A stretch of 16,714 nucleotides of DNA from Methylacidiphilaceae bacterium. GTDB lineage: Bacteria > Verrucomicrobiota > Verrucomicrobiia > Methylacidiphilales > Methylacidiphilaceae. The notes below the pieces were generated by a model, which was given only the letters and a program-made list of their open reading frames with translations, made no database searches and was not told the origin of the DNA. Within the stretch, counting starts at the first letter, position 1, and each line of letters begins with the position of its first letter. The stretch spans positions 1 through 16,714 of the forward strand of contig JAQUAR010000004.1 in the NCBI GenBank assembly GCA_028687155.1, given 5' to 3'. Positions 8,245 through 15,371 of this stretch are shown here, in pieces. Made by a program: the position numbers and the translations under genes.

Positions 8245-8262
8245 CTGTATGTCCTTATACAG
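8245..8262. repeat. Short inverted repeat upstream of the methyltransferase
   Basis: CTGTAT (8245-8250) and ATACAG (8257-8262) are exact reverse complements with a six-base spacer. They lie between the divergent prenyltransferase-like and methyltransferase genes, about 95 bases before the chosen start of the latter and 12 bases before an alternative ATG at 8275. This could be an operator for a divergent promoter, but the arms are short and chance is possible. Confidence 0.25.
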
Positions 8263-8355
8263 CTCCGGTGGAAAATGGCGCCGCGCCTCGCATCCAGGCC
8301 CATTCGCCGCGGCTTGGGTACGAACTTGGTGAGACAGGTAGGCCGGATCCGGAGA

Positions 8356-10911
8356 ATGCCAAAAGGAGGGCGGGAAGGTCTTCAAGGAAGAGGCAAGGTT
8401 GGGCCGGAGGACTGCCAGGGGCCGGTTCGCACCCCAGAATCCCAGCGGGCGTTTCGGGAATGGCTTCTGGCCCGGATCGACGAAGCAGCATCGCTTCCGC
8501 CTCCGCATCGGTTTTCGCGGCCGCGGGAGTTCGTGGACGACGGACGGCTTGTCGGGCGCGTGGGTGGGTTGGGCGAGGCGGTCGAGTGGCTTTGCCGGCT
8601 TGCCCGGTCCTCGGATGGCTCCAGGAACCGGACTTCTCTCCCGGCCCATCCTCCGCCCCGCCTCTTTTGTAGGGAGCGGATTTCCGCGGAGAGGATCATC
8701 GGGGCGTTTCTCGAAAAGGAGGAAGGAGATTGGCCCACTCCGGCCCTGGGAGGCTTCGGAAGTTATTCGTTCCCTGGCGGGTGGCACAACCGGCTTATCC
8801 TGGGAGATTCTCTCCTGGTCCTCGAGTCCCTTCTCTTTCGGGAGAACCGGGGAGGGGAGGTCCAGGCGATCTACTTCGACCCTCCCTATGGGGTGAACTT
8901 CCCCTCCGACTTCGAGCCTTTTGCCCGACGAAGGAGCGGGGAGGAGGAAAACGAATTCGAGCGGGTGAAGGCCTATCGGGATTCCTGGGAGTTCGGGCTC
9001 TCCTCCTATTTAAGCCATCTGCGGGAGCGGCTCGTTCTCTGCCGGGAGCTGTTGAACCAGACCGGAAGCCTCTTTCTGCAAATCGGAGAAGAAAACCTCC
9101 ATCATGTCCGCGCGCTCTTAGATGAGGTTTTCGGGGAGAAAAACTTCATCCGCCTCATCTCGTTTCGCAAGACTTCGGCCCTCCCCGGGAAGTTGCTTCG
9201 GGGTGTGTCCGATTATCTCCTCTGGTATGCCAAGGAGAGGGAGCGGATCAAATACCAGGCCCTCTACCAGCGGAAGCGACCGGGAACCGAAGGAGCGACG
9301 AACTACCGCTGGGTGGAGCTGGAGCAGGGAAGCTGCCGGAAACTCTCTCCAGCCGAACTGGCCGATCCCGGTCTTTTGCCGCCAGGCGCCAGAATTTTTG
9401 CCCTAGGCGATTTGCGGAGTGCCGGGGCGAGCAAGCGCGGAAGCTTTGCCTTCTCCTTCCACGACCAGATTTTTCGGCCCTATGCGAATAGTCATTGGAA
9501 GACGACGCAGGAGGGGATGGAGAGGCTGGCCAGGATGGGGAGGCTCGTCGTGACCGGCCGGACGCTGATGTACAAGCGGTATCTTGCCGATTTCCCGGTG
9601 GTAGGATTGACCAATCACTGGGCGGATGCTCGGCCGAGCTTTCGGCGGAACCGGCGATACGTCGTGGAGACCGTGGAGCGCGTGGTGGTGAGGTGCCTTC
9701 TCATGACGACAGATCCCGGAGATCTCGTGCTCGACCCGACCAGCGGCAGCGGAACGACTGCCGCCGTCGCCGAGCGTTGGGGGAGGCGCTGGATCTGCAT
9801 GGATGCCGCTGGTGTGCCGCTCGCGCTGACGCGGTTGCGGCTGCTGACGGCGGTCTTTCCGGACTATCTCCTTCGAGATCCCGAGCAGGGGCCGGCGGGA
9901 GGATTTCTCTATGCGAGGAGGCAAAGCGGCAAGGGAGAGGAGATCGGTGGGATCGTGCCCCATGTCACCCTCGAGTCGATTGCCAAGGAGCTTCCGGCGC
10001 AGGAGGAGGTTCTCGTCGATCGTCCGGAAGAGGTAAACGGCAGGATCCGGCTCTCCGGCCCGTTTTTGGTCGAAGGGCTCTTGCCGACAAGCGCCGGGGA
10101 TGAGGAGTCCTCCAAAGAGGATCCCTCGTTTGAGGAGCGGATGCGGGAGGTGCTCCACCTCTCCCCCGTCTTCGAAGCGAGCGGGAGGAGGAGGATCGCA
10201 CTCCAAAAGCTTCGGAAGCCGGACAAGCCCTGCCTTCTGGGTGCGGAAGCCGAGGTGGCCGGCAGATGGGTCGGGATTGCCTTCGGACCCGAGAGGCAGC
10301 CCATTGGGGAGTCCTTGCTGCGTAAAGTCGTCCGGGAGGCGGAGAGAATGGGCTACCAGGATCTTTTCGTCGTGGGGTTTGGAATCGACGCCGCGGGTCT
10401 TGAGTGCGTGCGCAGACAACAGCGAGCCGGCGTTCGACTCCACTATGTCCAGGCGAGCCTCGATCTGCTCATGGGGTCCTTGCTCAAGTCGACGCGCTCC
10501 AGCCAGATCTTTTCCTTGAGCGGGATCCCGGAGATCCGGGTGAGATCGCTCTCGGACCGAGAGGAGGAGCTGTGGGAGGTCGAGTTCGTCGGCATGACCG
10601 TCTTTGACCCCGAGAAGGAAGCGTTCGAGCTCCGAAAGGCCGAAGAGTCGCCCGCATGGTTCTTGGACGCCGATTACGACGGGCGCTGCTTTGTGCCGAG
10701 CGGGGCGTTGTTTCCCCGAACGGAGGCGTGGCAAGCCGTGGGGCGCGCGCTGGGGGGAGCCATGGCGGATAGGATGCAAAGGCAGCTTTGCGGCGGGACG
10801 AGCTCCCGGTTTCGGCCGGGAAGGCACCGGAGGATCGCCGTCAAGACGATGGATGACCGCGGAACGGAACTGCTGGTGGTGAGAAGCTTGGCGAGGGAGA
10901 GGGCGAAGTAG
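8356..10911 (+). CDS. Type III-like (Mod) DNA methyltransferase, beta class
   Basis: Site-specific DNA methyltransferase of the Mod type (COG2189-like), predicted to put a methyl group from AdoMet on adenine N6. From the ATG at 8356 it has 851 residues. The catalytic motif DPPY (175-178, context YFDPPYGVNF) precedes the AdoMet-binding motif (LDPTSGSGTT, Asp near 460), the beta-class order. The block NRLILGDSLLVLESLL before DPPY and the C-terminal half (DADYDGRCFVP, then RRIAVKTMDDRGTELLVV) match the long methyltransferases usually paired with a DEAD/DEAH Res subunit. No Res gene is in the window. The start is uncertain: ATG 8356 has GGAG only one base away, ATG 8275 has GGTGGA two bases away, and an open frame reaches back to 8107. 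The residues before 8356 look non-coding in composition. The IS607 remnant lies directly downstream. Confidence 0.9.
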   Translation: MPKGGREGLQGRGKVGPEDCQGPVRTPESQRAFREWLLARIDEAASLPPPHRFSRPREFVDDGRLVGRVGGLGEAVEWLCRLARSSDGSRNRTSLPAHPPPRLFCRERISAERIIGAFLEKEEGDWPTPALGGFGSYSFPGGWHNRLILGDSLLVLESLLFRENRGGEVQAIYFDPPYGVNFPSDFEPFARRRSGEEENEFERVKAYRDSWEFGLSSYLSHLRERLVLCRELLNQTGSLFLQIGEENLHHVRALLDEVFGEKNFIRLISFRKTSALPGKLLRGVSDYLLWYAKERERIKYQALYQRKRPGTEGATNYRWVELEQGSCRKLSPAELADPGLLPPGARIFALGDLRSAGASKRGSFAFSFHDQIFRPYANSHWKTTQEGMERLARMGRLVVTGRTLMYKRYLADFPVVGLTNHWADARPSFRRNRRYVVETVERVVVRCLLMTTDPGDLVLDPTSGSGTTAAVAERWGRRWICMDAAGVPLALTRLRLLTAVFPDYLLRDPEQGPAGGFLYARRQSGKGEEIGGIVPHVTLESIAKELPAQEEVLVDRPEEVNGRIRLSGPFLVEGLLPTSAGDEESSKEDPSFEERMREVLHLSPVFEASGRRRIALQKLRKPDKPCLLGAEAEVAGRWVGIAFGPERQPIGESLLRKVVREAERMGYQDLFVVGFGIDAAGLECVRRQQRAGVRLHYVQASLDLLMGSLLKSTRSSQIFSLSGIPEIRVRSLSDREEELWEVEFVGMTVFDPEKEAFELRKAEESPAWFLDADYDGRCFVPSGALFPRTEAWQAVGRALGGAMADRMQRQLCGGTSSRFRPGRHRRIAVKTMDDRGTELLVVRSLARERAK

Positions 10912-10963
10912 CCGGGAATGCTCCGGAGTTCCGGAAAAGTGAAGAATCGGATGCAGGGGGGGG

Positions 10964-11655
10964 TTGCCAACAGCAAAACAATATATGGACACATAGGGAG
11001 TGTAATGGAAATATATCCGCGTGAAGTTGAGTGTCTGGGCCAAGCGGCAGGGCGTTTGCTACAAGACGGCTTGGCGGATGTGGAAGGAGGGGCGTTTGCC
11101 GGTTCCGGCCGAGCAGTTGCCGACCGGAACCGTGATCGTGCATGCGGAGCCGACACAACCCGATGGCGTGGCCCTCTACGCGCGGGTGTCCAGCGCTGAT
11201 CAAAAAGCGGATCTGGACCGGCAATTGGCTCGGTTGACCGAGTTCGCGCTGAGCAAACGGTTGCCGATCGTCAAGGCCGTCAAGGAGGTCGGCTCCGGCT
11301 TGAACGGCCACCGGAAAGGCATGATTGGGCTGCTACGGGATCCGAAGATCGGCGTCATCCTGGTCGAGCATCGCGACCGGCTGATGCGCTTCGGCTTCGA
11401 GTACATGGAAGCGGCATTGGCCGCGCAGAGCCGATCGATCCTGGTCGTGGAGCCGGACGAGAGGACCGACGATCTCACGCGCGACCTGCATGAGGTCATC
11501 GTTTTCCTGTCTGCCAGGCTCTACGGGAAGAGATCCGCCCAGGACCGCGCCAAGAAGGCGCTGGAAGCGCTCGCATGAGCAGACTCCCCGTTTTCACCTA
11601 CCAGATCCGGTTGAGGATGACGCCTGAGCAAGCGGAATCGCTCGACGCCTATGCA
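10964..11655 (+). mobile_element. Decayed IS607-family element (tnpA intact, tnpB truncated)
   Basis: IS607 elements carry a serine recombinase (tnpA) and a tnpB gene, have no terminal inverted repeats and insert at short GG-type targets, so ends cannot be fixed by eye. The left limit is placed at the end of a run of eight Gs (10956-10963), where an AT-rich stretch unlike the flanks begins. This stretch holds ACAC/GTGT arms (10989-10992, 11000-11003) and the near-palindrome GGAAATATATCC (11007-11018), which could be recombinase or promoter sites. The right limit is where recognisable TnpB coding stops, so the true right end is lost. Both limits are approximate. Confidence 0.6.
11021..11578 (+). 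CDS. tnpA: IS607-family serine recombinase TnpA
   Basis: Transposase of the serine recombinase superfamily, 185 residues, close to the usual length of about 190-215. The N-terminus (KLSVWAKRQGVCYKTAWRMWKEGRLP) is the MerR-like helix-turn-helix found in IS607 TnpA. The catalytic domain begins at VALYARVSSADQKADLDRQL with the nucleophilic Ser at 57 or 58, and keeps the EHRDRLMRFG arginine block and the C-terminal RLYGKRSA segment. The start is GTG at 11021, which places the helix-turn-helix at the very N-terminus as in relatives; the ribosome-binding site is weak. No stop or frameshift is seen, so the enzyme could still be active. Its stop overlaps the start of the tnpB remnant (ATGA), the normal IS607 arrangement. 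Confidence 0.9.
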   Translation: MKLSVWAKRQGVCYKTAWRMWKEGRLPVPAEQLPTGTVIVHAEPTQPDGVALYARVSSADQKADLDRQLARLTEFALSKRLPIVKAVKEVGSGLNGHRKGMIGLLRDPKIGVILVEHRDRLMRFGFEYMEAALAAQSRSILVVEPDERTDDLTRDLHEVIVFLSARLYGKRSAQDRAKKALEALA

Positions 11656-11811
11656 GCGCATGCCCGGTCGGGAGGCAACCGTTTGCTTCCCGCGCCTCTG
11701 CTCCCGAAAGCGCGGGCATTGGGCGCTACCTGGGCTTTGCCGGCGGAACCCTGGCACGCGAAGCGTCGGCAGCACTGTTCGGCCGGCGTCCTGGACGATC
11801 TGCCCTGGTAG
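11575..11811 (+). pseudogene. tnpB: TnpB remnant, N-terminal stub only
   Basis: The ATG overlaps the tnpA stop in an ATGA, as in intact IS607 elements. The first 25-28 residues (TYQIRLRMTPEQAESLDAYAA) match the start of TnpB, the RNA-guided nuclease relative of Cas12. After about codon 28 the frame continues to a stop at 11811, but the residues no longer look like TnpB, and no RuvC motif or zinc finger appears in any frame before ribH. About 350-400 residues are therefore missing, most simply by a deletion that also removed the right end and the guide-RNA region of the element. The 78-residue product is unlikely to be functional. Confidence 0.7.
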
Positions 11812-11862
11812 GGCAATGGTTGTCTATGGTTTTTGGAACGGCGTCTTCTCAGGGAGGAAAAT

Positions 11863-12270
11863 ATGCGTTTTGCCATTGTGGCGAGCAGTTATCACAAGGA
11901 GTATTGCGACGCCTTGGTTTCGGAGGCGGAAGCGGAGTTGCAGGAGCATGAGGTTATGGTCTGCCGGGTTCCGGGAAGCTTCGAGATTCCGCTGCAGGTC
12001 AAGCGGCTCGCCCATACCGGACAGTACAATGCGATCCTGGCCTTCGGCGTGGTCTGGCAGGGAGAAACCGAGCACGCGCACGAAATCTTGCGCGCGGTGA
12101 CCGACAGCCTCATGAGGATCGCTCTGGAAGAAGATGTTCCGGTGATCCACGAGGTGCTCTCCGTCAAAAGCGAGGCCGAGGTTCGGGAGAGAACCATGGG
12201 CGAGCTCTCCCGCGGAAGGGAAGGGGCACGCACAGCGCTCGCGGTGGCCGAGCTGGCTCGCGGAAGGTGA
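11863..12270 (+). CDS. ribH: 6,7-dimethyl-8-ribityllumazine synthase
   Basis: Penultimate step of riboflavin synthesis: condenses 3,4-dihydroxy-2-butanone 4-phosphate with the ribityl-aminouracil made downstream of RibD. The protein has 135 residues, slightly shorter than the usual 150-160. Family blocks are the N-terminal IVASSYH, VPGSFEIPLQVKRLA, and GVVWQGETEHAHE with the probable catalytic His at 71. The C-terminal half (VPVIHEVLSV..EAEVRERTMG) replaces the common 'GVLTT..EQA..RAG' pattern, which I recall as a verrucomicrobial variant. Start: ATG at 11863 has a strong GGGAGGA four bases upstream. It opens the operon ribH-nusB-ftsY-ribD-hpt. No FMN riboswitch is visible in the 50 bases before it. 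Confidence 0.92.
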   Translation: MRFAIVASSYHKEYCDALVSEAEAELQEHEVMVCRVPGSFEIPLQVKRLAHTGQYNAILAFGVVWQGETEHAHEILRAVTDSLMRIALEEDVPVIHEVLSVKSEAEVRERTMGELSRGREGARTALAVAELARGR

Positions 12271-12318
12271 ACAGCCCGCGAAGGCGGGAACGCGTCAGGG
12301 CGCCCGTGGGAGCTTGGG

Positions 12319-12783
12319 ATGACTGGAAAGAAGGGAAGCATGTCGCCGAGGAGGACGGCCCGGATCCGGGCCGTGCAATTTCTGTATCAGTGGGGAATCC
12401 GGCAGCAGCCGGCTTCCCGCGAAGTCCTGGAAGGCTTTTGGGCGCTGAGTCCGGCCAGCGCAGCCGCCCGCCGGTTTGCCGAGGATTTGATCCTGGGCGC
12501 GATCGATCATGTCTCTTCTCTGGATGAACGCATCGAGGAGTATGTGGAGAATTGGCAGATCGAGCGATTGGCGGCGGTCGATCGAAGTATTCTCCGGGTG
12601 GCTCTCTATGAGCTCTTCTTCCGAGGGGAAATCCCTCCGGTCGTCTCGGTGAATGAAGCGGTGGAGGTGGCGAAGCAGTTGAGCAGCGAGGAGTCCGGGA
12701 AATTTGTCAACGGGGTCCTCGACCGAGCGCTGCGCGACGTGAACCGGCCGCTTCGGGCAATTCAGGAAGGCGGAGAAGCGTGA
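12319..12783 (+). CDS. nusB: Transcription antitermination factor NusB
   Basis: RNA-binding factor that, with NusE/S10, supports antitermination on rRNA operons. It has 154 residues, and family features are RRTARIRAVQFLYQW at the N-terminus, ERLAAVDRSILRVALYEL in the middle, and PPVVSVNEAVEVAKQL followed by GKFVNGVLDR at the C-terminus. Start: ATG at 12319 has GGGAG six bases upstream; a second in-frame ATG at 12340 also has a purine-rich site and would give 147 residues. It lies 48 bases after ribH, and its stop overlaps the start of ftsY by four bases (GTGA), so translational coupling is likely. Confidence 0.94.
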   Translation: MTGKKGSMSPRRTARIRAVQFLYQWGIRQQPASREVLEGFWALSPASAAARRFAEDLILGAIDHVSSLDERIEEYVENWQIERLAAVDRSILRVALYELFFRGEIPPVVSVNEAVEVAKQLSSEESGKFVNGVLDRALRDVNRPLRAIQEGGEA

Positions 12784-13628
12784 AGACCTTTTGGCGGAAA
12801 TTGGTCGAAAAGTTCACCCCGGGGGCAGGGGAGAAAGTCGACTGGGAAGCACTGCTGCTCGAGGCCGATTTGGGCTTGGCGCTAACCGAGAGGCTGACCC
12901 GACTGTTGAGCGATGAGGGTCTGCTCCGCAAGCCGAGGGAAGGAGAAGAGCGGATCCGCCAGGAGCTGCGAAGGATTCTCGCCGCTCACACTCCGAAGGT
13001 TGCGAACCCGGAGAGGCCCGAAGTCATTTTGCTTGTCGGGGTCAACGGCGGAGGGAAGACGACGACGGCGGCAAAGCTGGCCTTTCTCCACGGGAAGGAA
13101 GGAAAGCGGGTCGTGCTGGCGGCGGCGGATACCTTCCGGGCTGCCGCGGTCGAGCAGCTGGAGATGTGGGCTCGGCGCATCGGCTCGCGCTTCGTGGCCG
13201 GGAGCCCCGGAGCAGATCCGGCGAGCGTGGCCTTTCGGGCTCATCTGCAGGCGGAAGAGGAGAAGGCGCAACTGCTCATCGTCGATACGGCGGGTCGCCT
13301 CGCCACCAAAAGCAACTTGATGCTGGAGGCGGGAAAGATCCGGAGGACCCTCGCCAAGCGGGATCCCGAGGCCCCCCATCATGTCTGGCTCGTGGTCGAC
13401 GGCACGGTGGGAACCAACGCCCTCTCGCAGGCGACGGAGTTTCATCGGGCGGTCGGGCTTTCCGGGCTGGTCGTGACCAAGCTGGATGGCTCCGCCAAGG
13501 GCGGGATGATTGCGGCGGTCCAGGAAGAGCTGGGCATTCCCACGGTCTTCGTTGGAACGGGGGAAAAAGTCGAGGATCTTGAGAGCTTCGATTCCGAGCG
13601 GTATGTCGAAGAGTTTTTCGGAGGCTGA
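12780..13628 (+). CDS. ftsY: Signal recognition particle receptor FtsY
   Basis: GTPase that receives the SRP-ribosome complex at the inner membrane during co-translational insertion of membrane proteins. It has 282 residues: a short four-helix N domain followed by the G domain, without the long acidic A domain of E. coli FtsY. Nucleotide motifs are GVNGGGKT (87-94), DTFRAAAVEQLEMW, DTAGR (169-173), TKLDGSAKGG from 233, and the closing GTGEKVEDLESFD. GVNGGGKTT is the FtsY form of the P-loop and separates it from Ffh. Translation starts at GTG 12780, which overlaps the nusB stop. The 3' end overlaps the start chosen for ribD by 26 bases. Confidence 0.95.
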   Translation: MKTFWRKLVEKFTPGAGEKVDWEALLLEADLGLALTERLTRLLSDEGLLRKPREGEERIRQELRRILAAHTPKVANPERPEVILLVGVNGGGKTTTAAKLAFLHGKEGKRVVLAAADTFRAAAVEQLEMWARRIGSRFVAGSPGADPASVAFRAHLQAEEEKAQLLIVDTAGRLATKSNLMLEAGKIRRTLAKRDPEAPHHVWLVVDGTVGTNALSQATEFHRAVGLSGLVVTKLDGSAKGGMIAAVQEELGIPTVFVGTGEKVEDLESFDSERYVEEFFGG

Positions 13629-14655
13629 CGCCCGCTGGATGCGGAGAGCCTTGTTGCTGGCCCGCAAGGGCCTTGGCACGGCAAGTCCCAATCCGGTGGT
13701 GGGTGCCGTCCTGGTCCGCGAGGGGAAGGTTCTGGGCGAAGGATTCCATCGGCGTGCCGGGCTGCCTCACGCGGAAGTCGAAGCGATCGAGGATGCGCAG
13801 CGGAAGGGGAATCTCCCGAAGGGAGCCACTCTCTACGTAACGCTGGAGCCCTGTTGCACCTCGGGGCGGACGCCGCCCTGCGTCGATCGGATCCTCCGGG
13901 AAGGGATAGCCCGGGTCATCGTGGGAATGGTCGATCCGAATCCGCTTCACCAAGGGCGAGGTCTTGCCCTGCTCGCAAGCGAGGGCATCGAGGTCGGGCA
14001 GGATCTGCTTGAAGAGGAAGCGCGGGATCTGAATCGGCCGTTTGCTCGCTGGATTACCAGCGGCAGACCGTGGGTCGTGCAGAAGAGCGCCTCCTCCTTG
14101 GACGGACGGATCGGAACGCGAACCGGGGATGACCGGTGGCTCAGCGGCCCCGCTGCCCGCCGGATGGCCCACCGGCTGCGGTGGGAGTCCGACGCAATCT
14201 TGATTGGGGCCGAAACCGCCCGACGGGACGATCCGGCGCTGACCGTCCGTTTGCCCGGCAGGAAAGGCAAGCCGCAGCCGTGGCGCGTCGTCGCCAGTCG
14301 ATCCGGACGGCTGCCGGAGAAGCTTCGCCTCTTTACCGACTCCGTTCGGGAACGGACGCTGGTCTTTCAAAACCTCCCCTTGCCCAGGCTCCTGGAAGAG
14401 CTTGGCCGGCGGGGGGTCTTGCGGGTCTTGGTCGAAGGGGGCGGAAAGCTTGCGGGAAGTCTTTTGGCCGAAGGACTCATCGACGAGGTCGCCCTCTTCC
14501 TTTGTCCGATGATCCTCGGGGAGGGGCCGCTATCGGTCGATTCGCCTCACCATCTTCTGGGAGCGCATTTTCGGTTGAAGGAATGTAAGCGGTTGGGCGA
14601 CGATCTCTTCTTTCGAGGGATTCGGATCGATCACGAAGGCAACGAAGCGGGTTGA
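13603..14655 (+). CDS. ribD: Bifunctional riboflavin deaminase/reductase RibD
   Basis: Carries out deamination and then NADPH-dependent reduction of the pyrimidine intermediate made from GTP in riboflavin synthesis. It has 350 residues, the usual size. The N-terminal deaminase domain has the zinc site HAE (56-58; His56 ligand, Glu58 catalytic) and PCCTSGRTPPC (Cys84 and Cys93 as ligands). The C-terminal reductase domain starts near 145 with VVQKSASSLDGRIGT and contains LRVLVEGGGKLAGS. I chose ATG 13603, inside the end of ftsY, because it gives the normal lead-in (DARWMRRALLLARKG) to the first helix; ATG 13639 would remove part of that lead-in and has no ribosome-binding site. It works in the same pathway as ribH four genes earlier in the same operon. 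Confidence 0.94.
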   Translation: MSKSFSEADARWMRRALLLARKGLGTASPNPVVGAVLVREGKVLGEGFHRRAGLPHAEVEAIEDAQRKGNLPKGATLYVTLEPCCTSGRTPPCVDRILREGIARVIVGMVDPNPLHQGRGLALLASEGIEVGQDLLEEEARDLNRPFARWITSGRPWVVQKSASSLDGRIGTRTGDDRWLSGPAARRMAHRLRWESDAILIGAETARRDDPALTVRLPGRKGKPQPWRVVASRSGRLPEKLRLFTDSVRERTLVFQNLPLPRLLEELGRRGVLRVLVEGGGKLAGSLLAEGLIDEVALFLCPMILGEGPLSVDSPHHLLGAHFRLKECKRLGDDLFFRGIRIDHEGNEAG

Positions 14656-14676
14656 GCGGGTCGGGGAGGGAGGCGC

Positions 14677-15264
14677 GTGCATAGTCGAGTTTGCAAGGAG
14701 AGCCGTGAATCGGAAATCGGGAGCCTCCTTCTTTCGGAAGGCGTGATTCGCCAGAGGGTCAAAGCTCTTGCGGCGGACATTCGCACCGCCTACTCGCCGG
14801 TCCCGTTCACGATCGTCGGCCTGCTCAACGGCAGCCTTTTCTTCACGGCCGATCTCTTGCGGGAGCTTCCGCCGGAGACGGAGGTCGTGTTCTGGCGGGT
14901 AAAGAGTTACCGAGGAACCCTTTCGAGCGGCAACCCGGAGGGATTGGAGGCGGAAGGAGGGGAGTTTGCCGGTCGCCGGGTGCTCGTGGTCGACGATATC
15001 CTCGATAGCGGCTGCACCCTCTCTGCGGTGGAGAAGCGGCTCCGCGCCCTGGGCGCCTCCGCGGTGGAGTATTGCGTCCTCCTGGCAAAGAGGAGAGCGC
15101 GCCTTCCCGGGTCTCCGGTTCCCCGTTGGGTCGGCTTCGAGATTCCGGATCGGTTCGTCGTCGGCTATGGACTCGATTACAACGGGCGCTATCGCGGCCT
15201 AAGCTCGATTCGGATACTCGGGGAAGAGCAGATTCTCCCTGGAGGTGGGGAAAGCACGGCGTAG
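14677..15264 (+). CDS. Hypoxanthine phosphoribosyltransferase-like protein
   Basis: Type I phosphoribosyltransferase, 195 residues, probably a purine-salvage enzyme that makes IMP/GMP from hypoxanthine or guanine and PRPP. The PRPP-binding motif VLVVDDILDSGCT lies at 102-114 with the acidic pair D106-D107. The N-terminal loop GLLNGSLFF (48-56) and the C-terminal DRFVVGYGLDYNGRYRGL are typical of Hpt. The flexible-loop region (SYRGTLSSGN, 78-87) keeps the Ser-Tyr pair of the family. It starts at GTG 14677 with GGGAGG three bases upstream and lies 21 bases after ribD, so it is the last gene of the operon. Base specificity cannot be read from the sequence. A GC-rich hairpin follows seven bases after the stop. 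Confidence 0.85.
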   Translation: MHSRVCKESRESEIGSLLLSEGVIRQRVKALAADIRTAYSPVPFTIVGLLNGSLFFTADLLRELPPETEVVFWRVKSYRGTLSSGNPEGLEAEGGEFAGRRVLVVDDILDSGCTLSAVEKRLRALGASAVEYCVLLAKRRARLPGSPVPRWVGFEIPDRFVVGYGLDYNGRYRGLSSIRILGEEQILPGGGESTA

Positions 15265-15270
15265 AGCGTC

Positions 15271-15288
15271 CTCCCGGGGAGCCGGGAG
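15271..15288 (+). terminator. Probable terminator hairpin at the end of the rib operon
   Basis: CTCCCGG (15271-15277) pairs perfectly with CCGGGAG (15282-15288) around the tetraloop GGAG, starting seven bases after the hpt-like stop. No T-run follows. Position and stability support a transcript end here. Confidence 0.5.
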
Positions 15289-15334
15289 ACGGGCGGGCGA
15301 TCCGTCAAAGTTTATGGCCAGGCGTAGTGGGGGA

Positions 15335-15361
15335 TAGTATGGGTCTCTCCAGGGAGAGACC
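15335..15361 (+). promoter_or_regulatory. Putative promoter and 9-bp dyad operator of the ATPase-Toprim pair
   Basis: GGTCTCTCC (15342-15350) is followed after two bases by its exact reverse complement GGAGAGACC (15353-15361). A possible -10 TAGTAT (15335-15340) sits just before it and a poor -35 (TTATGG, 15312-15317) 17 bases further up. The dyad ends 10 bases before the ATG at 15372 and touches the ribosome-binding site (AGGATAGGAG, 15362-15371). It could be an operator across the transcription start, or an RNA hairpin that affects translation. The dyad is certain; the promoter is a guess. Confidence 0.45.
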
Positions 15362-15371
15362 AGGATAGGAG

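Noticed and set aside
8107..8355. Extension of the methyltransferase by 83 residues to the ATG at 8107
   Set aside because: It would leave only nine bases between divergent starts, and the residues look like translated non-coding DNA. Starts at 8275 or 8356 are more plausible, though not proven.
9403..11043. Open minus-strand frame of 546 codons
   Set aside because: It lies opposite the methyltransferase gene, whose motifs are clear. Its translation is rich in Pro, Arg and His without any domain, as expected for an antisense frame in GC-rich DNA.
11812..11862. FMN riboswitch before ribH
   Set aside because: Only about 50 bases separate the tnpB remnant from ribH, and the conserved RFN-element segments are absent.
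11651..12100. Out-of-frame plus-strand reading of 149 codons across the end of the tnpB remnant and ribH
   Set aside because: It overlaps ribH in another frame, has no recognisable motif, and does not continue TnpB.
13276..14370. Open minus-strand frame of 364 codons
   Set aside because: Antisense to ftsY and ribD, both with complete catalytic motifs.
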